NCBI GenBank assembly: GCA_020832405.1
Contig: JAFIET010000005.1
Coordinates: 1-64,000 of the forward strand
DNA length: 64,000 bases
Source of the DNA: Balneolales bacterium
Lineage (GTDB): Bacteria; Bacteroidota; Rhodothermia; Balneolales; Cyclonatronaceae
Reading direction: 5' to 3'
This document shows positions 54,432-62,607 of the stretch, piece by piece. The translations under genes were made by a program, and so were the position numbers. The notes under the pieces were generated by a model. It did no database searches and was not told the origin of the DNA. It was given only the letters and a program-made list of their open reading frames with translations. Each line of letters opens with the position of its first letter. Positions within the stretch are counted from its first letter, which is position 1.

Positions 54432-55502
54432 ATGAAGCACAGTTTATTTTTTATATCAGGTATCGCCCTTATGCTATTTACCGCATGTGCCGAAAGCAAT
54501 CAATCTGATTCGGAAACCTTCGCAGAGCGGGTTGAGTATGCGATCGCTTTACACGGCGGGGCCGGTGTAATTTCCCGGGATATAGATCCGGAAATTAAGC
54601 AACAATATGTTGACAGTCTCGCAGAGGCACTCGAGCTTGGGCGCAGCATGCTTGCCGATGGTGCTGATGCACTTGATGTGGTTGAACAGGTTGTTCGCCT
54701 GCTGGAAGATAACCCCCTGTATAATGCCGGCCGGGGTGCTGTTATGACAAATGCTGAAACCTTTGAACTGGATGCCTCCATTATGGACGGCCGTAACCTT
54801 GCTGCCGGTGCAGTAGCAGGTGTAACAACGGTGAAGAACCCTATCACCCTTGCCCGCCATGTGATGGAAAACTCGCGGCATGTGCTTTTTGCCGGTGAAG
54901 GCGCTGAGCGCTTTGCCGACGGCGCTGGTGTTGAGCGTGTAGAACAGTCCTGGTTTTACACCGAGCGTCGCCATCAACAGCTGATACGCGCAAGGGAGCG
55001 CGATGAAGTAACCCTCGATCATGACGACAGTGCGCAATCCATGAATCCGTATCAGGCAATAGACGACAACAAGTATGGTACCGTAGGCGTAGCCGTGCTC
55101 GACCGCAACGGCAACCTCGCTGCAGGAACCTCTACCGGAGGCATGACGAACAAGCGTTTCGGACGGGTCGGGGATTCACCCATTGTAGGTGCCGGTACTT
55201 ATGCCAACAACAAAAGCTGTGCTATTTCATCAACCGGAACCGGGGAAGAATTCATCCGGCATGCCGTTGCATTTCAGATTTGTGCAATTATGGAATACAC
55301 AGGAGCCTCCCTTAATGAAGCGGCCCGCATCGTAATTCATGACAAACTCCAGCCGGGTGACGGCGGAATTATCGGGGTGAGCCACACTGGTGAAATTGCC
55401 ATGATCTTCAACAGCCGGGGAATGTTTCGCGGAGCTGCCGATTCAAACGGGCGCTTTGAGGTTGCTATATGGGATGAAAACGAGGCTGAAGCTTCCCGCT
55501 AA
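54432..55502 (+). CDS. Isoaspartyl peptidase / L-asparaginase (Ntn-hydrolase), lipoprotein
   Basis: A 356-residue precursor. Lipobox FTAC with Cys19, so membrane-anchored and exported. The Ntn-hydrolase domain starts at IALHGGAGV; autocleavage would occur before Thr217 in DDNKYGTVGVAV, giving alpha and beta subunits, and GGMTNKRFGRVGDSPIVGAGTYA is the signature of the class. It hydrolyses isoaspartyl dipeptides and asparagine. Bounded by a strong terminator. Confidence 0.93.
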   Translation: MKHSLFFISGIALMLFTACAESNQSDSETFAERVEYAIALHGGAGVISRDIDPEIKQQYVDSLAEALELGRSMLADGADALDVVEQVVRLLEDNPLYNAGRGAVMTNAETFELDASIMDGRNLAAGAVAGVTTVKNPITLARHVMENSRHVLFAGEGAERFADGAGVERVEQSWFYTERRHQQLIRARERDEVTLDHDDSAQSMNPYQAIDDNKYGTVGVAVLDRNGNLAAGTSTGGMTNKRFGRVGDSPIVGAGTYANNKSCAISSTGTGEEFIRHAVAFQICAIMEYTGASLNEAARIVIHDKLQPGDGGIIGVSHTGEIAMIFNSRGMFRGAADSNGRFEVAIWDENEAEASR

Positions 55503-55525
55503 AGACAAGGAAAGCTGCTTTACAA

Positions 55526-55576
55526 AACCCAAAAAGCCCGCAGAAACAGCTTTGTTCCTGCGGGCTTTTTGGGGTT
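55526..55576. terminator. Strong terminator, probably bidirectional
   Basis: AACCCAAAAAGCCCGCAG (from 55526) pairs with CTGCGGGCTTTTTGGGGTT (to 55576). A-rich on one side and T-rich on the other, so it can end both the peptidase gene and the convergent acidic-protein gene. Confidence 0.85.
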
Positions 55577-55604
55577 AAATGAAGCTGATTTAAAATAGAT
55601 TACA

Positions 55605-56561
55605 TCACATTAAGTTTTGGTGCTGATCGAACAGATCCCGCAGTTCCTGTATGTAAATACCAAGGTCGTTACGGATCTCAAAGAGGTCGCAGTGCAGCTG
55701 CCGGTACTCAATTTCACCGAAAACCAGATTGCGTTCTTTAATGAACCGAAGGTTGTTCAGTGCACGATTGGCAGCGTGCAGCGCCTTTTTGCAAAAAGCG
55801 ATATTGCCACCGAGCATATCATCAAAGAAACCAAGCGTATAGCCGGCAGCAATTTTTGCACTAATCTGAAGCACATCAGCCATGAACAGATTATACAGGT
55901 GCTGATCCTCAGTTTTTTCGAAATATAAATGCGCAGATCTCACAAGCATATGCGTGCCGAAAGCATGAGCACGGTCATAAACATCGAGATTGTCAAGTGA
56001 ACCGAAGTCGCTCAAAGTGTGATCATTACTGAGCAGTTTCCATTCTTCGCCTTCATCTAAATCGTCGAAATCATCGAATTCTCCGAGATCGTCATCACCG
56101 GATTCATCCGAATAATCGTCGTCATCATCCTGACTGTTTATTTTGTTATTATTGCTGCTGCCTGTAATCGGCGCAAAAGGATCGAAATCAAAGGGGACAT
56201 CCGACCCTGGATAAGGATGTGCATCTGCATCTGCATTAGGTGAATCACCATCTGAATCAAGCGGCTGACTGTCAGTTGCAGCAAAAAAATCGTCGTCAAA
56301 GTCGTCAAAATCGTCAATATCCCAGTCGTCATCATCGTCGGGGAGATAGGCTTCATCGAGCAGGAGTTCTTCCTCTATATATGCATCGAGCGCTTCGTGC
56401 TCCGATTCAGATTCCTGTAAAATTTTAACCCAACGCGGACCCTCGCTGCCGAAGGTTTTATCTAAGAAATGGCGGATTTCTTCACTTTTTTGTTCCGCCT
56501 CATTTATATGGGTTTCCCATCTGTGCTCGTCCCAAATATCGTTCGAAGAGTTGGATTTCAT
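55605..56561 (-). CDS. Highly acidic hypothetical protein with Asp-rich central tract
   Basis: A 318-residue protein that I do not recognise. Residues 1-70 are helical and charged; about 74-175 is a low-complexity acidic tract with repeated DDDDDWDIDDFDDFDDD, SGDDDLGEFDDFDDLDEG-like units; about 185-318 is a compact helical domain (AHLYFEKTEDQHLYNLFMAD ... IYIQELRDLFDQ) that looks like a four-helix bundle. There is no signal peptide. The acidic tract may chelate cations or act as a flexible spacer. It lies 150 bases after punA on the same strand. Confidence 0.72.
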   Translation of the reverse strand: MKSNSSNDIWDEHRWETHINEAEQKSEEIRHFLDKTFGSEGPRWVKILQESESEHEALDAYIEEELLLDEAYLPDDDDDWDIDDFDDFDDDFFAATDSQPLDSDGDSPNADADAHPYPGSDVPFDFDPFAPITGSSNNNKINSQDDDDDYSDESGDDDLGEFDDFDDLDEGEEWKLLSNDHTLSDFGSLDNLDVYDRAHAFGTHMLVRSAHLYFEKTEDQHLYNLFMADVLQISAKIAAGYTLGFFDDMLGGNIAFCKKALHAANRALNNLRFIKERNLVFGEIEYRQLHCDLFEIRNDLGIYIQELRDLFDQHQNLM

Positions 56562-56711
56562 AGCAAGAAGTTGGTGCCTGGTAATGATGTGTGTCGCTGT
56601 ATGGCTGATTCATCAGTAGTGATGAAGTGGTGCCGCATAAGGTACGAAGAAAAAACGGATAATTGTAGATGTCAATCCATGCGTACCTTATGCAGAAGCT
56701 ACTGTTTCGGT

Positions 56712-57548
56712 CTAAAGTTTTTCAAGCACACCCTTGATCACATTAGTGAGCTTGGGTTCAGCGATAGATGCTGCTTCAATAATTTCATCAAGCACAACCG
56801 GCTGAAGCGATTCCGGGAAGCACTCGTCGGTGATGGCAGAGATGCCAAAAACTTCCATTTTCATGTGTACTGCGGCAATTACTTCTGGCACGGTACTCAT
56901 CCCAACCACATCAGCTCCGAATAGGCGCAGGAAACGGTACTCGGCGCGGGTCTCAAGATTAGGCCCCGGAACGGCCACATAAACCCCCTGATGCATTTTG
57001 ATGCGGCTTTCGAGCGCAACTTCTTCGGCGATTTTTACCAGACGGTTGCTGTAGGGTTCGCTCATATCCGGGAAGCGATCGCCGAGTTCGTTGTCATTAG
57101 GCCCGATAAGGGGGTTGTCGCCCAGCATATTGATATGATCGGTGATGCACATGATGTCGCCACGGCGGAACAGCGGGTTCATGCCGCCGGCAGCGTTGCT
57201 TACCAGAAGCGCCCGCGCACCCAAAGCCTGCGCTACACGAACGGGAAAAGCAATTTCCTGCATGCTGTAGCCTTCGTAGTAGTGGAAACGGCCCTGCATT
57301 AGTACAACCCGTTTGCCGCCAAGGCTGCCGAAAAGCAGCTTGCCGGAGTGTGACTCAACCGTTGAAACGGGAAAGTGCGGGATGTCTTCGTAGCTGATGG
57401 TAACTTCGGCATCAAGTTCACGGGCAAGATTGCCGAGGCCGGTACCCAAAATAATGAGTACTTCAGGTTTATAGTCGGTTTTGGTACGTATAAAATCTAC
57501 AGCTTCGGCTCTTTTGTTTCGGAAGCTTTCTATAGTGTCGAATGTCAT
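56712..57548 (-). CDS. punA: Purine nucleoside phosphorylase, trimeric type
   Basis: Phosphorolysis of inosine and guanosine. 278 residues with [11 protein letters not shown] (phosphate and ribose binding), [10 protein letters not shown] and [16 protein letters not shown], which define the low-molecular-mass trimeric PNP. The start follows the divIVA-like stop by 27 bases, so the two are probably co-transcribed. Confidence 0.95.
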   Translation of the reverse strand: MTFDTIESFRNKRAEAVDFIRTKTDYKPEVLIILGTGLGNLARELDAEVTISYEDIPHFPVSTVESHSGKLLFGSLGGKRVVLMQGRFHYYEGYSMQEIAFPVRVAQALGARALLVSNAAGGMNPLFRRGDIMCITDHINMLGDNPLIGPNDNELGDRFPDMSEPYSNRLVKIAEEVALESRIKMHQGVYVAVPGPNLETRAEYRFLRLFGADVVGMSTVPEVIAAVHMKMEVFGISAITDECFPESLQPVVLDEIIEAASIAEPKLTNVIKGVLEKL

Positions 57549-57575
57549 TTTTAAAAAATTATGTAAACGGAAAGG

Positions 57576-58166
57576 TTAATCTAATTCTTCGATCAGGTCG
57601 TCAATATCTTCAGTGCCGGGTGCTGATTTGGCAATTCCGGCGGCGGTATCTTTTTTCCGGTCAACCGGCAGGGGCTCTGTTTCGGCTTCATCACGGGGGA
57701 GCTGATAAACGCCCTGCCCGTCTTTGTGGAAGCTATCCAGCGATTTCTGAGCTACATCGAGGTAGGAGCTCATCCCCCTGATAATTTCTTCGCGGCGTTC
57801 AAGTAATTTGAGGATGCTCTGCCGGATATGTTGCTTTTGCATGCGGGCTTCTTTAATAACCTGTTCGGCTTCAATTTCAGCCTTTTGAAGCTTGTTTTTG
57901 GCATCTCTCCGGGCATTTTCCATTTTTTGTTCAGCATTTTCGCGGGCAGTCTGCAGGGTTTCGTGCAGGGTTGCTTCAATTCGCTGGTAGTGGCTTAGCT
58001 TGTCGTTTACTTCGCGTACATCCCGCTCAAGCGATTTTATTTTGGTAACCTGATGCTCCCATTCGTTAGCCAGCATGTTCAGAAAAGCATTTACCTCTGC
58101 GGGATCGTACCCTCTGAGGGATTTTGAGAAGTTGCGCTGCTTAATATCAAGGGCTGTAATCGTCAT
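57576..58166 (-). CDS. DivIVA-domain coiled-coil protein
   Basis: A 196-residue protein. The N-terminus ITALDIKQRNFSKSLRGYDPAEVNAFL is the DivIVA membrane-binding signature. It is followed by a long coiled coil with many Glu/Arg/Lys heptads to about residue 140, then a short acidic tail (EDIDDLIEELD). DivIVA proteins mark negatively curved membrane at poles and septa; this version lies next to punA and PspB-like genes, and its partner is unknown. Confidence 0.9.
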   Translation of the reverse strand: MTITALDIKQRNFSKSLRGYDPAEVNAFLNMLANEWEHQVTKIKSLERDVREVNDKLSHYQRIEATLHETLQTARENAEQKMENARRDAKNKLQKAEIEAEQVIKEARMQKQHIRQSILKLLERREEIIRGMSSYLDVAQKSLDSFHKDGQGVYQLPRDEAETEPLPVDRKKDTAAGIAKSAPGTEDIDDLIEELD

Positions 58167-58312
58167 GGCGGCTGCACAGAGTGAGGAGTTTCGGGATGAT
58201 AACGGAATGCTGCTGCCTGAGCAGGATAAAGCGCACAGGTCAGATAAAAAAAAAGACCTTGCAGCAAAATTAAGTGCAAGGTCAGGTAAGTTAACGAATT
58301 GCGGGCATTATG

Positions 58313-58681
58313 TCACGATTTAAGCTGATTTCTGAGTTTGCTGCTGCCGGGGTCAGCAGGGTTATCTGATGCAGGGGTGCTGTTCTCTTTGAGGTAGTCA
58401 GCTGAAATCTTCCGGGGCTTTGAGATGCGTTTTTCGGCTTTGGCAACCGCATCTTCCAGAATTACGCCATCTTCGCTTACGATTTCCTCGAGGGCCTGCA
58501 GGCGAAGTTCCGTGCGCTCCATAAACTCTCGCAGCTCTTTAACTTCCCTGCTGTTTTCATGTGCATACTTGCGGTCAATCCGGTACCGGATGAGTTTGGC
58601 TCCTGCATAAATAAGGTAGAAGGCAGGCCCGAAAACGGCCAAAATGGCAACAAGAGGGATGATGATGTCTTCGCTGAACAT
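58313..58681 (-). CDS. Small membrane protein with coiled coil, PspB-like
   Basis: A 122-residue protein: one N-terminal transmembrane helix (IIIPLVAILAVFGPAFYLIYAG), a basic stretch and a coiled coil (REFMERTELRLQALEEIVSEDG), then a polar tail. This is the layout of PspB, the inner-membrane partner in phage-shock signalling. Homology is inferred by architecture only; no PspA or PspC is in the window. A related gene lies 72 bases upstream. Confidence 0.65.
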   Translation of the reverse strand: MFSEDIIIPLVAILAVFGPAFYLIYAGAKLIRYRIDRKYAHENSREVKELREFMERTELRLQALEEIVSEDGVILEDAVAKAEKRISKPRKISADYLKENSTPASDNPADPGSSKLRNQLKS

Positions 58682-58753
58682 AAAGTCTTTTTTTTGCAGG
58701 TTGATGGATTCAGCTATGCTTGCCGTGTTAAACCGGCAATGGACATGGGCTGC

Positions 58754-59059
58754 TTATCTCTGCCCGCCCTGTTTGGCCCGGGCCAGCTCGTTCACCAGTC
58801 GCTGATTGGCACGCGCCGGTTCTTCCGGTTCATGGTAATAGGAGGTATTGCGGGCACGGTCCTGAAAGTTGTCGGGATCAGATACGGCAATAATTTCAAG
58901 ATTTTCAATGCGCTTTTCAAGGGTCTTAATGGTCTCGTTAAGCTCGTTAATCTTTTTGTCATTACCGCTGAAGCGTGCCTTGTTCTTCTGATTTTTGTTA
59001 TACATATCAGCAAGAAGGCTCATTACTACTATAATGACGATTGCGGTCCAGAGGCCCAT
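58754..59059 (-). CDS. Second small membrane protein with coiled coil, PspB-like
   Basis: A 101-residue protein with an N-terminal helix (LWTAIVIIVVMSLLADMY), a coiled coil (INELNETIKTLEKRIENLEIIA) and SDPDNFQDRA. The RIENLE-then-short-acidic ending resembles PspB. The gene lies upstream of the other small membrane gene on the same strand, giving a tandem pair. Confidence 0.65.
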   Translation of the reverse strand: MGLWTAIVIIVVMSLLADMYNKNQKNKARFSGNDKKINELNETIKTLEKRIENLEIIAVSDPDNFQDRARNTSYYHEPEEPARANQRLVNELARAKQGGQR

Positions 59060-59264
59060 GGTAAAATAAGATTTAAAGTGATACCTCTAAGTCAGGTATG
59101 GCTGATTTGAGGAAGGGAAGGGAAGTTTTAGCCAGTGGCGGCATGTTATATTTTTACGGATGTGATCTGTTTGCGTTTCAAAATTACTGTTGTTTATGAT
59201 GATATCAAACCGCTGCATAACTTCAGTGAAAACAGGGTAAATCAGTGGCGATGATGGGTTCGGT

Positions 59265-59888
59265 CTACACAATCAGCATGGAGATGCCGTTTATGATGAA
59301 CTGCACTCCGATACATAAGGCAATAAAGCCCATCATGCGGGTGAGGGCGGTCATGCCTGTTTTACCCAGTATTTTGATGAGGCGCGGCGCTACGTAAAGT
59401 ACGCCAAATACGGCAACAGCTACCAGTATAATTGCCACAAATACAAGAACTGCATCGAATACACCGGTAGTTTGTGAGCCAAAGCCGAGTACAACCGCAA
59501 TGCTGCCGGGCCCGGACAGCAGCGGCATGGCCAGCGGGCTGAAGGAAATGTCGGGTTTATTCTGACTCTCCTGTTCGTCTTCAGGAGTGATTTTGCGCCC
59601 GCCTTCTGCAGGGTTAAGCAGCGAATAGGCAAACCTCATAATCATGAGCCCGCCGGCAATCCGGATGCCTTCGATACTGATCCCGAAAAAACTGATGATA
59701 TACTGACCGCCAAAAAGAAAGGCCCCCAGGATGATAACCATATAAATGGCGCCCCATAAAGCTTGTTTATTGCGCTCCTTTTCCGTTAGATCTCCGGTAA
59801 GGGCCAGAAATACGGGCATGGCCGTAAACGGGTTCACGATGGAAAAAATGGAAATAAATGTTGTGAGCAGAAAACCGACGGAGATCAA
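59265..59888 (-). CDS. MarC-family integral membrane protein
   Basis: A 207-residue protein with six hydrophobic segments. STFISIFSIVNPFTAMPVFLALT-like start, LLSGPGSIAVVLGFGS and RMMGFIALCIGVQFIINGI are the MarC/UPF0056 blocks. Function of the family is not known; the old link to antibiotic resistance in E. coli was not upheld. Confidence 0.9.
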   Translation of the reverse strand: MISVGFLLTTFISIFSIVNPFTAMPVFLALTGDLTEKERNKQALWGAIYMVIILGAFLFGGQYIISFFGISIEGIRIAGGLMIMRFAYSLLNPAEGGRKITPEDEQESQNKPDISFSPLAMPLLSGPGSIAVVLGFGSQTTGVFDAVLVFVAIILVAVAVFGVLYVAPRLIKILGKTGMTALTRMMGFIALCIGVQFIINGISMLIV

Positions 59889-59996
59889 TGAAATCCTTTT
59901 TTTTGCGTGAGTATATTAACCCGCTTGCGTATTAGATCTGATGCGGGTGCGACCTCAAATATAAGGCTTTTCCGGCCCTGATTAGTGTTGTTGCTA

Positions 59997-60647
59997 TCAG
60001 CCAAGCGGAAGGTAGCGGTACACCACCCAAAAATGACTGAAGCTCCCTCCCATCACAAAAAGGTGCCAAATCTCATGAAACCCAAAAGTGCCGGGCCAGG
60101 GATCGGGCCGCCTCACACCATAAACTACAGCACCAATTGTGTAAGATAGACCGCCGGCAATAATCCAGTTTCCGGCAGCGGCACTCAGGTTGCCAAAGGC
60201 GTAGGGAAGTATCAGCAGGCCCAGCCAGCCCATCCCTAAATAAAGTGTGATCGAGAGCCATGCCGGGGCATGAAGCCAGAACAATTTAAAAACCATGCCG
60301 GCGAGGGCTATCCCCCAGATTATACCCATGAAAACCCAGCGGAGATTTCCTTCAATCAGCAGCAAGGTGAAGGGTGTAAAGGTGCCGGCGATGAAAAAGT
60401 AGATCATCACATGGTCGAATTTCCGGAGGGCTTTGGTGAGCGCATCACCGGCATCAAAAAGGTGGTAAAGCGTACTTGCCAGGTACATCAGGAACATGGT
60501 GCCGCCAAATATGCTGAAAGCTATTGCTTCTATCGGGGCATTGGCGGTAAGTAGCATCAGGATGAGCCCGATAACGGCGAAAAAAGCCCCTGCCATGTGT
60601 GTAAGGCAGCTTATGGGGTCTTTAATTCGGGATACTATTTTTTTCAT
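59997..60647 (-). CDS. Hemolysin III / TrhA (PAQR) family membrane protein
   Basis: A 216-residue protein with seven predicted helices. The PAQR/TrhA residues are visible: HMAGAFFAVIG at the start, YHLFDAGDAL, FDHVMIYFFIAGTFTPF and the C-terminal GFHEIWHLFVMGGSFSHF with three His. Family members influence membrane energetics and lipid homeostasis; the older hemolysin name is not evidence of toxin activity. Confidence 0.92.
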   Translation of the reverse strand: MKKIVSRIKDPISCLTHMAGAFFAVIGLILMLLTANAPIEAIAFSIFGGTMFLMYLASTLYHLFDAGDALTKALRKFDHVMIYFFIAGTFTPFTLLLIEGNLRWVFMGIIWGIALAGMVFKLFWLHAPAWLSITLYLGMGWLGLLILPYAFGNLSAAAGNWIIAGGLSYTIGAVVYGVRRPDPWPGTFGFHEIWHLFVMGGSFSHFWVVYRYLPLG

Positions 60648-60668
60648 ACAGCTAACGGAAAGCGGGTT

Positions 60669-61589
60669 TTACTGTAATTTTTCATATTCCGAAATATGGC
60701 TTGGATCAAGCTCGGTAAGCAGGTTGAAGGCTTCAAGCCGCGTTGAGAGTTCCGCATCCAAAAAGGCCGCGGTGAACTCCCGGTTTTTGGCTGAGAAAAG
60801 CAGGTCGAACAAGTACCGCTCAGTTGTTTGCCGGCGGGTTTCCTGAAGCAGGTTAAACGCCTCCAGAATGTTCTGCCTTGCGCGGTCGGGGTTTAGGGTA
60901 AACTGATCAAGACCCAGGCGGTGATATTTGTACAAGGCCCGGCGAAAGCCCTCATAGTTTGGATTGTTGAGCTGTGTGATGAGTCCGTGCCTGTTACGCC
61001 GGGTACCGATGGAGGTCCAGCCGGAGGCCCCTCCGGTTGACTGTGCCACATTCAGAATATTTTCTGCACGGCGAAGGTGGGGGTTGCCGCCAAGCTCAGA
61101 AAAAGTGTCATAATCGTAAGCCAGAACGATAAATATATAAAAATCAATTACGGAGGCAATGTCGTCATACTGGAAATCATCCCGGAGGATGTTTCGGTTT
61201 CGTGTAAAATTGAAGCGCCAGGCGTTGTCGCTGATGAGTACGAGGGGCGTTTTAGCCAGGGTGTTGTAGATTGGCCGGCTGGACTGGATAATCAGGTTGG
61301 CATCAAAGTTGGCGTTATTATCGGCATTGGTTAGTGTAATGCGGATGTCGACTTCAATGCGCTCATCTTCCAGGTAGCTGTCTTCTGTCCAGCGTGTTTC
61401 GTTTACATATTCCTCAATGAGGGTGCGGAGCTCGTTCAGGTAGTCATAGTCTGAGCTGCTGATCTGGCTGGTGTTCAGATCAACCCGTGCCCGGATTTCC
61501 TGCCCGTGTGCAGGCGCAAAATAGGCCGGAATGAGGAGCAGCAGAAAGATAGCGTAAACGAAAAAAGAATGGCTTGCAGGCTTGTACAA
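60669..61589 (-). CDS. DUF4835-family secreted protein (possible T9SS factor PorD)
   Basis: A 306-residue exported protein with an N-terminal hydrophobic signal (FFVYAIFLLLLIPAYFA), then ARVDLNTSQISSSDYDYLNELRTLIEEYVNETRWTED, INVRITLTN-like strands, and ENILNVAQSTGGASGWTSIGT. This pattern is that of DUF4835, a Bacteroidota family named PorD in some annotations and associated with T9SS. The function is not established; I am sure of the family, less of the PorD label. Confidence 0.8.
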   Translation of the reverse strand: MYKPASHSFFVYAIFLLLLIPAYFAPAHGQEIRARVDLNTSQISSSDYDYLNELRTLIEEYVNETRWTEDSYLEDERIEVDIRITLTNADNNANFDANLIIQSSRPIYNTLAKTPLVLISDNAWRFNFTRNRNILRDDFQYDDIASVIDFYIFIVLAYDYDTFSELGGNPHLRRAENILNVAQSTGGASGWTSIGTRRNRHGLITQLNNPNYEGFRRALYKYHRLGLDQFTLNPDRARQNILEAFNLLQETRRQTTERYLFDLLFSAKNREFTAAFLDAELSTRLEAFNLLTELDPSHISEYEKLQ

Positions 61590-61784
61590 AATAAAACGGG
61601 CTTAACAGAGCAAAATTAGTATTTGATAAGCAGAACAGCCATTGCCGGAGCAGGAAATCTGATTTTTTCCTTTAAGAGCTGTAAGGTTTTTGGATTTTAA
61701 GTATCCATTGCTCATCTCGCAAAAAGATAAGCTTTCAAAACGTAAGCATCTATGGAAAAGTATGATTACAGGTACCATACGGGC

Positions 61785-62597
61785 ATGAGGTTGCAAGCTG
61801 TTTTAGCAGGCTTGTTTTTTTTCCTTGCAGGGGCACTTACGGGGCCACAGCTGTATGCGCAGCAGGTGCTTGGGGCTCGTCAGGTGGGTATGGGGCAGGC
61901 TGTAACCGCAGCAGGTGATGGCGCATGGGCGGTTTTCGCAAATCCTGCATTGTCAGCAGGCAGCCCCCGGTCGGTATCGTTTTACGGCATCCGCAATTAT
62001 GGCTTTGCTGAGCTTACTGATGCAGCAATGGCTGCAACCTATCAGGTGCTTGGGGGTGTAGCTGCCTCCGGACTTCACACCTATGGTGACGAGCTTTACC
62101 GCGAAACACGGCTGCGCCTTGGCTATTCGTACGGGTATGCTGGTTTCTATGCCGGCTTTGCACTCAATTATACCCATCTTCTTATACAAGGCTACGGCTC
62201 AGCCGGAGCGGCAGCGATTGATATTGGTTTGGCCTGGGAGGTCATCCCTGAACTTCGTTTCGGCGCGCGCGCGGCCAACCTTAACCGGGGCAGAGCCGGC
62301 GAAGCCCGTGAGGAACTGCCGGCCGAGTTTGCCCTTGGCCTTGCCTATACCATCTCGGAGAAAGCGCTGTTCGCACTTGATGCGGTTAAAGATGTCCGGT
62401 TTCCGCTGGCTTTCCGCGCTGGCCTTGAGATGGAGCTTTCCCATGCATTCGTGCTGAGGGGCGGCCTTACAACTGCCCCTCAAACTTTCTCTGCCGGCGC
62501 CGGTTATCGCTTTGCTAATTTTCATATCAACCTGGTTGCTCAGCAGCACTACGTGCTCGGATGGAGCCCCGGGCTTGACCTGACCCTGCATTTTTAA
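61785..62597 (+). CDS. PorV/PorQ-like outer-membrane beta-barrel protein
   Basis: A 270-residue protein with signal peptide (MRLQAVLAGLFFFLAG ... LYA) and then GARQVGMGQAVTAAGDGAWAVFANPA, the conserved start of the FadL-like PorV/PorQ barrels. Alternating amphipathic strands continue to the end with a terminal Phe in LDLTLHF, typical of outer-membrane proteins. ATG 61785 fits the signal; ATG 61752 would add 11 residues. The next gene starts 10 bases after its stop, so it probably forms an operon with it. Confidence 0.78.
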   Translation: MRLQAVLAGLFFFLAGALTGPQLYAQQVLGARQVGMGQAVTAAGDGAWAVFANPALSAGSPRSVSFYGIRNYGFAELTDAAMAATYQVLGGVAASGLHTYGDELYRETRLRLGYSYGYAGFYAGFALNYTHLLIQGYGSAGAAAIDIGLAWEVIPELRFGARAANLNRGRAGEAREELPAEFALGLAYTISEKALFALDAVKDVRFPLAFRAGLEMELSHAFVLRGGLTTAPQTFSAGAGYRFANFHINLVAQQHYVLGWSPGLDLTLHF

Positions 62598-62607
62598 GGA
62601 CGCTGCC

